From Blastomussa wellsi (Eukaryota > Cnidaria > Anthozoa > Scleractinia > Plerogyridae), in the NCBI GenBank assembly GCA_947652115.1, contig OX393569.1, positions 11,879,541 through 11,943,540 on the forward strand: a DNA stretch of 64,000 bases, in the 5' to 3' direction. Every line of letters begins with the position of its first letter. Position 1 is the first letter of the stretch. Both the position numbers and the translations under genes were made by a program. The notes under the pieces were generated by a model that was not told the origin of the DNA, did no database searches, and saw only the letters and a program-made list of their open reading frames with translations. Of the stretch, positions 46,150 to 58,186 are shown one piece after another.

Positions 46150-46795
46150 ATCCCATTTAACATTTTGATCAGGGTCTATAATAGCCTTGTTCAACCTCAC
46201 TGTGGCAACGCCCTTTCTGAAAAGCTTCAAAGGCTTCAAAATCGCGCAGCCCCCATTTTGATGTCTGCGAGCTACTATTGTGATTTAGATGAGGTGTTCC
46301 GGGAAGGGTGGCGTAAACATCATCAAAGATTAGAAAAGCAATCTATCATGATGTATAAGACTTTGCATGGGATAACACCAGAATATTTACTATCAAAATT
46401 CGTTTATCGCGACAACGCGAGTGCTTATCGTTTGAGGAGTACCGAAAACAAACTAGTTCTTCCACAACCTCGCACTGATTACCTGAGAAGTTTTTCATAC
46501 AGTGGAGCTCAGTTGTGGAACAACTTACCCACAGAGTTAAGACAAGCGACTTTTTTAAGCGAGTTTAAGACAAAACTAAGTCGCCACAGTTTTAAGCAAT
46601 TTTTATTAATTCTTAAGCGTAATTTTTAAGTATATTTTTTGAACACGCCTCCATGAAAAGCAGATTTTATTCTTTTGTATTTTATACCTTTTTGGTAGCT
46701 AGGAAGATAGGTAGTTAGTTGATTACCATAAATACTTCAAAATAAGCTGATGGAAATACCGTGTATGAATAAAGTTATCTTATCTTATCGTATTG
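46150..46795 (+). pseudogene. CR1/L2-type LINE, 5'-truncated RT C-terminus and 3' tail
   Basis: The frame to 46629 carries KLQRLQNRAAPILMSASYY, MMYKTLHGITPEYLLSKFVY, NKLVLPQPRTDYLRSFSYSG and QLWNNLPTELRQATFLSEFK. This is the region after the RT domain of LINEs of the CR1/L2/Jockey group that are abundant in cnidarians. A short deletion removes the usual DYCSxVW-type segment before EKLQRLQ. The non-coding tail ends in GAATAAAGTTATCTTATCTT, i.e. a short TTATC repeat, as in this group. The RT catalytic domain, endonuclease and ORF1 are missing. It lies close beside the end of the satellite array; 46057-46149 is of unclear origin. Confidence 0.8.
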
Positions 46796-48290
46796 GATAT
46801 TCCGTGGAAGGGGGACTGGGAGGGTCAATTGCCAAAATGTTTAAAGTAAACTGTTAAAATGAATAGTTGTCTGTTTATTGATTGTAACGAAGACGTTCAA
46901 ATAAATTGCTAGCTATTGCTGTGTGATATCCATAAACACCACAGTCATTGGATATTCCATGAAGTGGGGAGGGGGGGGTCAATAGCCAAAATTTTTAAAA
47001 ATGTGGCTACATTGGAAATTCTGGGGGGGGAGTAGTTCAAACCAAAAACCATCCTTTAGGGTAGTATGGTAATTTTTTTCTAAAGCACACATTTCTGTTA
47101 ATACAAGGGATTACGACTTAAAACTACAAATGGCTGCTAAAACTTTTGCATTTCTTTAAATTTATGGGGTTAGCTAGAACATAGTTAGTACTAACTATCG
47201 TTAGAATAAAACAATATTTAAAAGATTACCTTTCTATTTACCAGGGGTTTCATTTGTGGCCGGATGCCAGACATAACATCCGGTTGTTTGAAATGGAACA
47301 TCCTCACAACGTAGGAATGCCGATGGTTCACACGAAATAATTTTTTAACGGTCACTTGCTTAATTTATGAATCCGGTATTTTAAAATTTTATGGAAAACC
47401 CTGATTTATATGTTTATTGTGGCAGTCCACAACATGCAACATGACAAATAAAAATCACCATTGATTGATGTGTTAGCTGATATTTACTTTGTGGGCCACG
47501 AGAAAAGCTTTTGCCGTTTTCCTATTATTATTGTGAAGTTCCAGGAGATATCCATACACACCCCAAGGATGGTCACTCGATATTCTGTGTAAGGGCAGGT
47601 GAGTGAATAGCCGAAATGTTTAATGTATGTGGTTAAATTGGAAATTCCAACAAGGGAGGCGGGGAAAGGGGAGAAGTTCAAACCAAACAACCATCCTTGG
47701 GCAAAAGTATGTAATTTTTTTCTGAAACTCACATTTCTCTTAATGAATATTATTGTGTTTCCTGGAAATATCTGTAAACACACCAAGGATAGTCATTGGA
47801 TATTCCATGGAAGGGGGGGGGGAGGTCGAAGCCATAATATTAAATTATGTGGTTAATTGGAAATTCCAGGAGGGGAGAGTTTAAACACAAAAACTATCCT
47901 TGGTATGGTGATTTGTTTCGGAAGCACACATAAACTATCTTAAAAAATAACATTTAGAATTAAATAGCAAGGCAATCTTTTAAATGTTGTCATATTCTAG
48001 CTTACCCATATAATAAGAGAAATGCTACTTCAAATTAGTGCTACTTCAAATTATGGAATAATGTTCTTCTTGTTCAGTTTTGATTCTGATTTTATATTTG
48101 GCAATGATGCATTATGCCAATTCTTAGCCTCAGTTTTCATTTTAAGTTTAAGTTTTTTTAAGTGACAATTTCTTGTTTCCTTTACCAGATTTGGCTTCAG
48201 TGAAGTTGCATTGAGAGAGCTGATTTGGACACAAAATGATGTCTTTGACTCATTAAGTAATTCTTGCAATTTTTGCAGCTGATTGGTATG
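46795..48290. repeat. Degenerate tandem repeat region with GGATATTCC units
   Basis: Units beginning (G/C)GATATTC(C/T) followed by a G-rich run start at about 46795, 46949, 47578 and 47797. Each continues with a GCC(A/G)AAATGTTTAA-type stretch, TTGGAAATTC(C/T) and another G-rich run, then AAACCAAA..CCATCCTT. Best-preserved spacing is about 220 bp. The 47407-47480 stretch (GTCCACAACAT...ACATGACAAATAAAAATC) recurs at 51375-51420 beyond the RTE insertion. A lysine-rich minus-strand open stretch (48269-48051) has no recognisable domain. Confidence 0.6.
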
Positions 48291-48379
48291 CAGTATGAGC
48301 CCCTAAATGTTACCCCTTAATTGGGTCCATTGCAGACCTATTTGCCGCAGTTCTTGTTCGGCTGATCTTCTCCAGTTGT

Positions 48380-50046
48380 CTTTCGGCCTCCCACGGTTTC
48401 TCTTTCCTTGAGGATTCCAGAAAAGTGCCTGTTTAGTTACGCTGTTGTGTGGTTTTCTTAACGTGTGGCCTATCCATTTCTACTTCTTTCTTCTGATTTG
48501 AACCATCATCCTGTCTTCCTGAGTTTTTGCCCATAGATCTTCGTTGCTGATAGTGTTTGGCCATCTTACACCAAGGATGTAGCGTAGGCAGCGGTTCACG
48601 AAGGCTTGAGTTTTATCTGTGATGTTCTTCGTTACTCTCCAAGTTTCAGCTCCATACATCAGGACTGTTTTAACATTAGTGTTAAAGATCCTTAATTTGG
48701 TTTTCAGGGATATATCCTTTGATCTCCACACGGGTCTGAGTAGAAGAAAGGCTGTCCTGGCTTTGCCAATCCTCACTAACACGTCCCGTTCTGTTCCTCC
48801 ATCAACAGCTATCACGCTTCCTAGGTAGGTAAAGGAGGTGACATTCTCTATGTTGTCGTTGTCTAGCTTAATTGGAGCTTGGTTTGTGCTGTTTATGCGC
48901 ATTGTCTTGGTCTTGCTTTTCTTGATGTTGGGTCCTGCCATTTCTGCGATTGTAGCCAGTGAATGGACTTTGTCCTGCGCATGCCTGTGGTTGTGGGAAA
49001 GTAGAGTGATGTCATCGGCAAAATCTAGATCGTGGAGTTGGGAGAGGAGAGTCCATTGTAATCCTGTCCTGGAGCCTTCCGTTATGTTCTTCATTATCCA
49101 ATCAATAACCAAAAGAAATAGCATAGGTGATAAGATGCAGCCTTGTCGGACTCCTGACTTCACAGAGAAAGGCGATGTAAGTTCACGATTGTGTATTACT
49201 CTGATTTTAGAATTGTAGTAAGACTGTTGTATGATGGCAATAAACTTCTCCGGTATTCCATAGTGACGGAGAATCGTCCAGAGTGTGTTGTGGTCGACAC
49301 TATCAAAGGCCTTTTCGAAGTCTATGAAAGTGATGTAGAGTGAGAAGTTCCATTCCAGTGACTGCTCAGCTATAATTCTTAGGGTTGCGATATGGTCAGT
49401 ACAAGACCTGTTCTTTCTAAAGCCCATTTGTTGGTCCCTTAAGATCTCCTCAACAGCATCTATTAGTCTTTGCAGGATTATTCGGCTGAGGATTTTTCCT
49501 GGTACAGATAGCATGGTAATTCCTCTATAGTTGTTACAGTTTGCTAGGTCTCCCTTTTTGGGGACTTCAAGATAGCCCTCTTTCCAATCCTCAGGGATAG
49601 TTTCCTCCTCCCAAACTTTCTCAAAGATCTCATACAGCATCTGCGTTGAGGTGTTTAGATCTGCTTTTAGAATTTCTGCTGGAATGCCATCTGGCCCTGG
49701 AGCTTTCCCAGTCTTTTGTTTCTGGATTGCTCTTGCTATTTCTTCTTTGCTGGGGTTTTCGGTATTAACATCTAACATGAGCTCGGCTTCTGGGATGGCT
49801 ATAGAGCCTTGTGGTGGTGGTCGATTCAACAATTCCTCAAAATATTCTCCCCATCTCTTCAGTTGGTCTTCTTGCTTGGTGAGCGTGTTGCCGTGTTTGT
49901 CCTTGATGGGTTTTGGTGCAGAGCTCTTCTTTCCTGCTAGCTTCCTTGTCAGTTCGTACAAATCTTTCATCCTGTGTTGATTTGCTGCTGTTTCTGCTTC
50001 CTTCGCCAGATTGTTAATAAACTCTCTTTTATCATGCTTGATAGCT
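48380..50046 (-). pseudogene. RTE reverse transcriptase domain
   Basis: The continuous frame 49970-48480 has KTGKAPGPDGIPAEILKA, NYRGITMLSVPGKILSRII, FIDFEKAFDSVDHNTLWTIL, SGVRQGCILSPMLFLLVIDW and the catalytic LDFADDITLLSHN (about 49029-48996), with both aspartates intact. A thumb and C-terminal region follow (TYLGSVIAVDGGTERDV, VLMYGAETWRVTKN, RCLRYILGVRWPNTISNEDL). A single stop (48479) separates WIGHTLRKP and the tail to about 48300. It is joined to the endonuclease by a readable frame broken only at about 50047. The RT itself appears undamaged. Confidence 0.9.
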
Positions 50047-50048
50047 CT

Positions 50049-51241
50049 TCACACTTCCTGGTTGGCTTTGTTGTACTGTTTCTGTGCTTCCCTTCTAGCA
50101 GCCCTTGTTCTGCTGTTGCTGATCTTGTCCTTTAGCTTCCTTCTGCTCTCAATTTTGCTCAAGGTTTCTGTGGTGATCCATTCTTTGTGCTGGTTTTGCT
50201 TTAGACCTAGGATCTCGTTAGATGTATCTGTCCAAGCCTGCTTCCGGTCATTCCATACATCTTCTATGCTCTGTTGCTCTTCGTCTGCTAGATCTGCCAG
50301 GACCTGGTACCTGTTGTTTAATGCAATCTGGAAAGCTCTAAGGGAGGGTGGATCTTGGAGTAGCTTGATATTGTATCTTGCAGCTACTTTGGGGTTTCTG
50401 GTGCTGTATTTCTTAAGCTTCAGCCTCAGTGTGGCCACAACTAGGTGGTGATCGGATGCCACGTCTGCTCCTCTGTACACTCTCACGTTCTGCACTGATC
50501 GCCTGAATCTCTTGCTAATGCAGATGTGGTCAATTTGGTTTTCAGTGATGTGGTCTGGGGACACCAAGGTGTTTTATGTATGCGTTTGTGTGGGAAGATG
50601 GAACCACCAATAACCATACAGTTGAACGCACACATTTCCACGAAGAGTTCCCCATTTAAATTTATTTCACCCTCTCCATGCCTTCCCATAACTCCCTCTC
50701 TTCCTGTATTGTCGCTGCCAATCTTTGCATTGAAATCTCCCATAATGATAAGAAGGTCTTTCTTTGGTATTTTATCAATGGTGCTCTGCAGGGAGCCGTA
50801 GAATTCTGCTTTTTCCTCGGGCTCTGCATCATTTGTTGGAGCATATCCTTGCACAATTGAGATATTAGTTGTGGTACCATAGAATCTTGCAGTAATCAAT
50901 CTTGCATTAACCGGTTCCCATCCCATCAATGTTTTGGCTGTTTCCGCTGAGAGCATAAAGCCTACTCCATGTATGTGCCTTGCGTGGTCATCCTCATAAC
51001 CTGAATAGAGTATCGTTTGGCCAGATGCTAGCCTAAGCCTTCCAGACTTGGTCCATCTTGTTTCACTGATACCAAGTAGACTGATTTTATATCTACTCAT
51101 TTCATTTGCGATCTGTTGAGCTTTTCCTGCCTCGAACATAGTTCTGACATTCCATGTCCCAATCTTAATGGTAGTCCTGGGTGTGAGTAGTCGGTTCGGC
51201 CTTAAAGCGTCCACAGTGTGGGTTTGGCTGCACTGCGTCAT
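50049..51241 (-). pseudogene. RTE apurinic-like endonuclease domain
   Basis: Nicks target DNA to prime reverse transcription. From the ATG at 51241: KIGTWNVRTMFEAGKAQQ (about residues 27-44, with the conserved Asn), LLGISETRWTKSG (catalytic Glu), QGYAPTNDAEPEEKAEFYG, LLIIMGDFNAKIGSD (Asp and Asn) and GGSIFPHKRIHKT. A frame change near 50570 is followed in the next frame by ENQIDHICISKRFRRS and VASDHHLVVATLRLKLK, with the catalytic SDH. A charged linker (SRTRAARREAQKQYNKANQE) ends in a stop at about 50047. Animal genomes often carry this domain annotated as 'craniofacial development protein 2-like'. Confidence 0.9.
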
Positions 51242-51256
51242 TTCAATCCCGTTAGG

Positions 51257-52015
51257 GGGTTTGTTTTTTTTTTAAACATTTACATTTCTCTTAACTTTAT
51301 GCAGTAAAATACATGTAGAATATGAATCATTTAAAAAATCGCCTTGCTATTTACATCTTAATTGTGGCTGTCCACAACATACATGACAAATAAAAATCGC
51401 CATCGATTCATGTGTTTGCTAATGTGTGCAAACTTCAATAGCCACAAGAATAGCTGTTCACACACTTCGGTGTTGATGACCTGAAATTAGGAAGAAAAGA
51501 AATTGTTATTATTTTTAATTCTCTTGACAAACTTTTATTATTTTTTGCCATTTTATATTACATATGTCTTCTGAAACAGGGCCATCGGACAAAGATTCCT
51601 AACATGATTATACATTCCAATCTTTCTTGGCTTCAGATTACGTCTGCTGAATTCTTCAAATTTATGTGTTCGCATTTAACCTATGATTGGCTGCCTTTAT
51701 CTGAGTGGCCTGGCTTAAAAAAGTAGAATGTAATTGAATGAATGATTTTTATAAAGTCTGTATTTAATTTATCTTGTAAATTGTTGTCCTAATATTGTGC
51801 CTGTGTGTTATAATTAAATGACACAATCAATAGACAATGCAATTATCTGGAGTTTATTACTTTTGTGAGGGTTGCAATTTGCTTTGCACCATCCATCAAC
51901 ATGGTTTCTAAAGTGACATTTGTCAACAACCATCTCCATTTGTGCCATACGCTTGGATGTCGCCATTATTCCACTTCAAACCGGACTTTTAGAAAACTTT
52001 TTTAAACGGAAAGCA
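51257..52015. other. Unassigned AT-rich interval between two LINEs
   Basis: No gene seen. 51270-51480 continues the degenerate repeat present left of the RTE. The remainder is AT-rich without a recognised feature. Confidence 0.5.
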
Positions 52016-52029
52016 TTGTCATAACAAAC

Positions 52030-54600
52030 TTTTTTTTAATTTTTTTTTTAAAGAAATATACATAAATAAATAAAGAAAAATAAAATGAAATAAATAAAAT
52101 AAATAAATGAATAACTATTAACCTAACAGAAAACAGTTCACCCATTTCGATTGTAAGAATTCCATTTTATTACTCGTTCGCGCAATATATGTTTCTGTTT
52201 CATACTTAAGTTGAATTTTAGCCTTAAATCCAGAGACACTTGGACAAGTGTGGTTTCTTCTACAATCCCACAAGTAGAGTTTTGCAATTAGTAAAAAGTA
52301 GTTAAGTAAGGGGCAAGTTCTTGTTATAATTCCCACTACGATGTCTTCTAATGTTACATGGATTTGTTCACTTTTTGCCACAGACCAATACACTTCAAAA
52401 TCTTTCCAGAATGCTATAGAGAAAGGGCAGTGGTAGAGCAAATGAGTTAATATTTCTGATTCATTTCTACAAAAGGTACATTCTTTGTTTGAAATAAAAC
52501 CGATTTTGTAGAGCTTCACATTTGTATAAAGGATTCTATTCAGTACTCTAAACTGAAAGGCTCTCACGCAAGGTTCAAGAGCTACTTTGTGAGGGAGCAA
52601 AAAGACTTGTTGCAGTTGTTTTTCTGACAGATTGAAATCCCTATGGAGAAGGTTGATTGCATTTGGTAGTTTAGCTTTTTTACTGACGAGCAATAAATAG
52701 TAATCCCTTGACTTCTTAGAATTCACACAAAATACCTCATCACCGTTGCCAGTTGAGAATGATGGTGTAGTAGAAGATGGGGGTTCACTTGTGATATTGT
52801 TCTTCAAATGAGATGGAATGGAGTCCAGAAGGCCCGCCCAGATTAGAAAATTAGACTTTTCTATGTTCCTTGAAACAATCTCAAAAGACTCGATGTTGTT
52901 GCTACTTAAAAGAAGATCCCTCAAATACACTACACCTGAAAGGAAGAAATTGTTATAAAAAACTGGCTTGTCATCAATACGAATATCACGATTATTCCAA
53001 ATAATATTGCCCCAGTCTTTTGAAGAAGCAAAGTCATCACGAAACTCTGACCACCATTTCAAAAGTTGAAAATAAAATAGTGAAGGCACCGAGAGGTCAT
53101 TAACATCATAATTACAGTTAAACAAAAACAGACCACCGAACCTTGTTAAAAGGTGAGAAAGATACCATTTCCAAGGACCTTCTGTAGCATTATATACTCT
53201 TTGTAGCCATGCCAAACGCAAAGATTTAACCATAGAATCTAGGTCAATCATTTTTAAACCACCTTTAGCATAATCGTTGATTGTAGAAAGACGAGTTACC
53301 TTATCAGTTCCATTCCACAGAAATTTGTAAACTAGTTGATTTAACTCTTTCACAATTTCGTCAGGAACAGGCATGAGAGAGCATATGTAAACAAATTTTG
53401 GTATAACTAGGGATTTAATGACAGTCACCTTGCCGTAAAGTGATAAGCCTCTACATGACCACAGATTCAGAAGTTTTTTAATCGTGTCCAAATTTTCAAT
53501 GAAGTTTTTCTCCCGAAGAAGGCTTGGATCGTACGAATAATATACACCTAAAGCTTTGATAGGCTCTTGAGACCATTTGATGCCAAAGGGTTTGAAATTG
53601 CTTTTTCTACAAGATACAATCCACATACCTTCTGTTTTACTGTAGTTAATTTCTAAGCCCGAGAGCAGTTTATAATTATTTAACAAGCTGAAAAATGCTT
53701 GGGCTGAAGTAATGTCAGCGAGGGTTGCTGTTGTGTCGTCTGCATACTGAAGCAGTTTGGTTTCTTATCCATCAATTGAGATACCTCTTATTGATGTATT
53801 CTGCCTTACAGCGATTGCCATAATTTCTACGGCTAGTACAAAAAGGTAGGGCGATAGTGGATCCTCTTGTCTCACCCCACGCTCTAAATTAAAAAAATCC
53901 AACGCCCAACCGTTATTGATAATGCAACTTTGAATATTCTTATAGAAAATTTCTACCCAACGAATAAAATCTGGGCCAAAATTGAAAGCTCTTAGGCCGT
54001 AGAAGAGAAAATTCCATTCAAGACTATCAAAGGCCTTATGAAAGTCAATAAAAATCAGTAACCCGGGAATGTTTTTTGGCAATGTAAATCCATTAAATCA
54101 AAAATAGATCTTACAGTCTCGCCAATATAACGAGCATTGATGAATCCAGTTTGATTGTGATGAACAATAGCAGGTAAAACATTTATTTTAGTGGCAATAA
54201 CCTTGGACATTATTTTAACGTCTACATTTAACAATGAAATTGGCCGCCAATTTTCTAGAAAGAGACGGTCTTTGCCTTTTTTTTTGATGAGAGTTATCAC
54301 TGCCTGCCTCTGAGAACCCGCTAATTCACCCTTTTCGAAAAACATTCATTGACGCAATTAATAAAGGGTTCTTCAATTAAGGACCAACACTTTTTGTAAA
54401 ATTCAATCGGGATCCCATCACACCCCAGCAATTTGTTATTCTGAAATGAATCAAGGATACTTTTACACTCCTCAAGATGGATTTTACCTTCGCACAAATC
54501 TTTCTGTTCATCCGTAAGTTTAGGGATGTTCAAGATCATCAGAAAAGACTCAATAGCGTCATTATTCAAACTTTTGTTCCTACTCGTATACAAATCTTGG
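52030..54600 (-). mobile_element. L1/Tx1-type LINE, 5'-truncated, with 14-bp target duplication
   Basis: Flanked by TTGTCATAACAAAC at 52016-52029 and 54601-54614. The A-rich 3' tail (seen as T-runs at 52030-52053 on the plus strand) directly abuts the left duplication. This is the signature of target-primed reverse transcription. The insert starts within the RT N-terminal region, so endonuclease and ORF1 were never copied. It has frame breaks near 54330 and 54065 and a stop at 53766. Confidence 0.9.
52118..54593 (-). pseudogene. L1/Tx1 reverse transcriptase and C-terminal region
   Basis: RT segments in order: ILDSFQNNKLLGCDGIPIEF (about 54465-54405), ENWRPISLLNVDVKIMSKVI, HHNQTGFINARYIGETVRS, LLIFIDFHKAFDSLEWNFL, LERGVRQEDPLSPYLFVLAV, then a stop at 53766 just before QYADDTTATLADI (YADD at about 53746-53735). 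The long frame 53686-52118 contains GLEINYSKTEGMWI and LSLYGKVTVIKSLVIPKFVY. Its C-terminal cysteine/histidine cluster CTFCRNESEILTHLLYHCPF matches the CCHC-like end of L1/Tx1 proteins. The catalytic aspartates survive; the stop and two frameshifts do not allow a full product. Confidence 0.9.
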
Positions 54601-54614
54601 TTGTCATAACAAAC

Positions 54615-57600
54615 GCTTTCTGGAATAGAGGATAAATTTATGTCAATATACTACACTCATGTTATTTGTTCTCCAGTAGAAAAAAATCATAATTTGCAGT
54701 GAGTTGCATTTGTAAACTGCCACACTAATTAATGACAGTACCAGGGTTGTCCATAACTTTTGAAGTAGCTGTCAAAAAATTGGAAGTAACCAAATGGGGA
54801 TTAATATTTTCTTATTATTCGTGCTGGTGTTCAGTGGTCTCCCAAGTTTTCAGCACAGGAGTTAAACCAGTAAAGGGATATATTTGCTGCCGCTTACATG
54901 ATGCACTGTTAGAAAAGATTCAACAGCCTTATTTTGCCTTTGCTACAAATAGTCCAGTTTCAAGTTAGCCAAGAACACTGAATAAACCGACTAAAGACGA
55001 GTCTATACAGGACTAGCTTTGTCCAGAAATTACTAACAACTTAGTGCATTCCATCATCTTATGCTTCAGTGCTTTTCTGCTGGTATTTGTAAATAATTTA
55101 TCAGATTTAGACTAACCCTATAAAACTAAGTATTCAGTCTTTTTGGTCAGAGTCTTGACTAACTCAAAATTGGCCTATTGCTGCTGCTTCTTTTCTCCTG
55201 GCTTCGAAAACCCAGGATTTACAATGGTGTGGCTGAAGGGCTATAAAATACTCAAAATTTGGTTTAACATGTATGGGTTTTTGAGAAAAACAAAACCTGC
55301 CTTCCCCTTCACTACATGCAACAACATTCACTTAATGACATTTGTGCACAAATTTTCTACCATTGATTTGGTTTTTTGAATCTCTAACGCCTAACAGCTC
55401 CAAGATGGCAAAATATGATGTCCTCTATGCAAAAAAACTTTCGCAATTGTTAAACTTCCCACATTGAGTTTTGATTCATTTTTTGACAATCTGCCGAGAA
55501 TATAAATTAAAATCAATCACAAAAAAAGCAGAGGTCACCGACATTTATAAGAGTAAACTACCAGCAAAGCTACGACACTGCTTCTGGCACATTGTTTTTC
55601 CTCAACCGCTAGCTCGATGGATGAGGTGGTGCGACAAATTCCATGCGCAGTAATGATGCTACGAACAATTAGTGCGGACATCCTTAAACAAACTACTCGG
55701 CCTGTTTTCGGAAACCACAACGCAAGTAGGTTTCCTCGCATCTAAAATTACTTTTAATTCTTTTCCTTTGTGACTCCTTTCAAACGCACTAGAGCCTGCT
55801 CTATCTTCGAAAGGTACAATATTAGCACTGTGAGAGATTTGAAGGGTGAGTGAAAATAAAGAATATGAAATACTAGGTGGCACATATATTTCAACATAAT
55901 TCTTTTTTAAGCAACACACAACAGCTCCTGGCATTTCCAAATTAAAGTACTTTGAATTTGCAATACAACATGCTTGGGTTTTAAAAGATCCTGTTATCCA
56001 GCAGTTACACAAGTTCCAATATCCCAATGAAAATAAACAGTGTCTAAAATTAACTTTTCTATGCAACTGTCAAGTGGCGAATGAACACTTTTTTCCAGTC
56101 ACCAAATAAATAAATCTGGTTGCCAAAAGCAGTTCATAAAATTCAGCCTCACAACAAAACAAGAAAACATTGACTTTGAAAAGACAAACCTAAAAGACCC
56201 GCTTTTATAAGGTGATTAAAATATCATGTAGCTTATATTTCAAATGAAAGAAGCTTTCATTCAATAGGTAACCCACTTAGTTTGACAACAGAACAGTATG
56301 CAAGTGCAAAGGGTTATCATATTGCTTGTTAATTTAGCATATTTCCCTGGCAAAAGGGAAAGAACGTGTTTGTTCAAGGCAGCCAATTGGCCGTTAGATG
56401 AAACCGCTGCAAACAGAACATCTGCTAATGTCAATAAAAAAGCAATTAAGAAAATAAACTAACAGGAATCTACAACGATTAAAAACTTTGATAAGACAGG
56501 GGGTAAGTTTCTTCCTGAAATCAAAAGTGAAAAGATTGACACAACAATACAACTTGGTCACCTGGTGACAACTAGCTACGAAATCCAGGTCGCCAACACT
56601 CAATTTTCAGTGGCATTGCGACCAGTGAATCGCAATTTAAGACCCTGATAACAAGACACACATTTCACTGAGAAAACAAGGAACCCAAATTGAAATGTTT
56701 TCAAGACTAGTGGTTTGGCAAATTCCATATAACTATAAACCTGTAAATTCTCCTTCCACCCTCAGTTTTTCCAGGAACAACTATTCTTGGTTTTCATGTG
56801 ACGTCATAAAATTCTGAAATCAAAATTCGTTGGGCCTACTAAGTTTTCGTTGCTACTAGGTGTAAGGTGAACTAAAACTATATCTTTTCGCAAATTTTCA
56901 GCTCGACGGTGTCCTTCGTTTTAAAAACAGAGCATCTTGAATATTTGAGTTATTCGCGTATGTGACATCAAGCTGAGTGCCGCGACAAAGCTATTTTGTT
57001 CAGAAAAAGCCCATCCTTTAGATTTTGAGTAGTTATAACATTTCAAATAATAATAAGTGGTGTTTATGTGGAAGTACAATAGCCCAAGAGCCAACAGTAG
57101 TCCCTATCATAGCAAAATGGTTTCGCGTGCATCACGGCGGCCATATTTGTGCCCCTCGGAAGGACACAAATATGGCGTCTCCATACTAAGCTTTGTAAAT
57201 TTGCGTGGAACGTTTCGGCAAATAACTCGCGAGCGGCGCACCGCACAGACCTGAGACTTGGAGAAATTGTTTATTTATTTATCATCTACGCTATATAAAG
57301 TTCTTAGCTTCTGTAGCTTATTTTTTCGAATTTAGTTTTTGATTGCGTGACTAGTGAAAACCACCAATAAGAGAGTTTTTGCATGTTTGTTGTTTTTCTT
57401 GGTAAAGCAATATGGTCCAGGTTGATCTACATTTCATACACTAGAATTAAACAGCATCAATATTTGAATTTCGACTGAATAAAACTATTAAATGAATTAT
57501 TCGGTTTTAACCTTTGAAAAGAATTGATAACTAGTCTGGCAAATTAAATTAAGAGGAAATATCCTAGACATGCAATCTCGGTCACAGTCATAATAATAAA

Positions 57601-57639
57601 TACCAGTCACACTTAACCAAGAAAAAATGTTACAACAAA
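54615..57639. other. About 3 kb without a recognised gene
   Basis: AT-rich, with short open stretches only. A plus-strand frame at 54732-54968 and a minus-strand frame at 56066-55659 (containing NIVPFEDRAGSSAFERSHKG) have no motif I recognise; either could be an unidentified exon or chance. 56800-57300 is richer in CpG and contains a perfect inverted repeat listed separately. No splice-linked gene can be assembled. Confidence 0.5.
57141..57175. repeat. Perfect 11-bp inverted repeat
   Basis: CCATATTTGTG (57141-57151) and CACAAATATGG (57165-57175) around a 13-base loop. It may be part of a small inverted-repeat element whose ends I could not define. Confidence 0.7.
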
Positions 57640-58186
57640 AATTCTTAAATAAAATCTTACGAAAAGATGACCTGTCCTTATTTCCAAATGTGGGTTTCCC
57701 AATCATTTATTTCATTCAAGATTTAAAGTTTACAAATAGATTATCCGTGGATGATAAAATGCTTCGAAATATCGATGATTTTCAACAACATGATATACAA
57801 ATTCAGACCTGCTGGCTTAGAAAAATCGTTACCGTAAGTAAAATAAAAACAAATAAAAATTTACCTACCTCAAAATACCGCTTCACACTGCAAATTAACT
57901 TGTAAAGAAAACGACCATCGCCACGAAAAGCGGCCATCATCTTGTCTAAGGCCGCAAAGGATTGCATCCGTCAAACGAAACGAAACTCGCACGATAATTT
58001 CCTCAAAAGGAACCCGAGTGATAATAAATAACCCGAGGCAATTTATCGCCCAATTAGTAACGAATGGAACTCGTTCAGCAAATTGGTAAAGCATGCCGAT
58101 CTGGACGGATCGAACCACTCGTTATTCTACTTTTAATATACTCTACTACACTGTACGTAACGATTCGGACGAATCAAATGGGTCGA
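57640..58186 (+). repeat. Dispersed repeat, copy B, left part
   Basis: Nearly identical to 3724-4270, including the conserved open stretch of about 90 codons. It is interrupted at 58186 by the hAT element; the homology resumes at 59583. Confidence 0.8.

Larger units (their letters stand above)
48300..51256 (-). mobile_element. RTE-type LINE, nearly full length
   Basis: Endonuclease followed by RT in one polyprotein on the minus strand, with few lesions: a frame change near 50570 and stops at about 50047 and 48479. No ORF1 precedes the endonuclease, as usual for RTE. It is the least damaged LINE here and probably a young insertion. I could not identify a target duplication. It is inserted in the degenerate repeat region that flanks it on both sides. 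Confidence 0.85.

Noticed and set aside
48051..48269. Lysine-rich minus-strand frame as a host exon
   Set aside because: Low-complexity composition, no motif, and it lies in degenerate repeat DNA beside the RTE insertion; the support is too weak to call.
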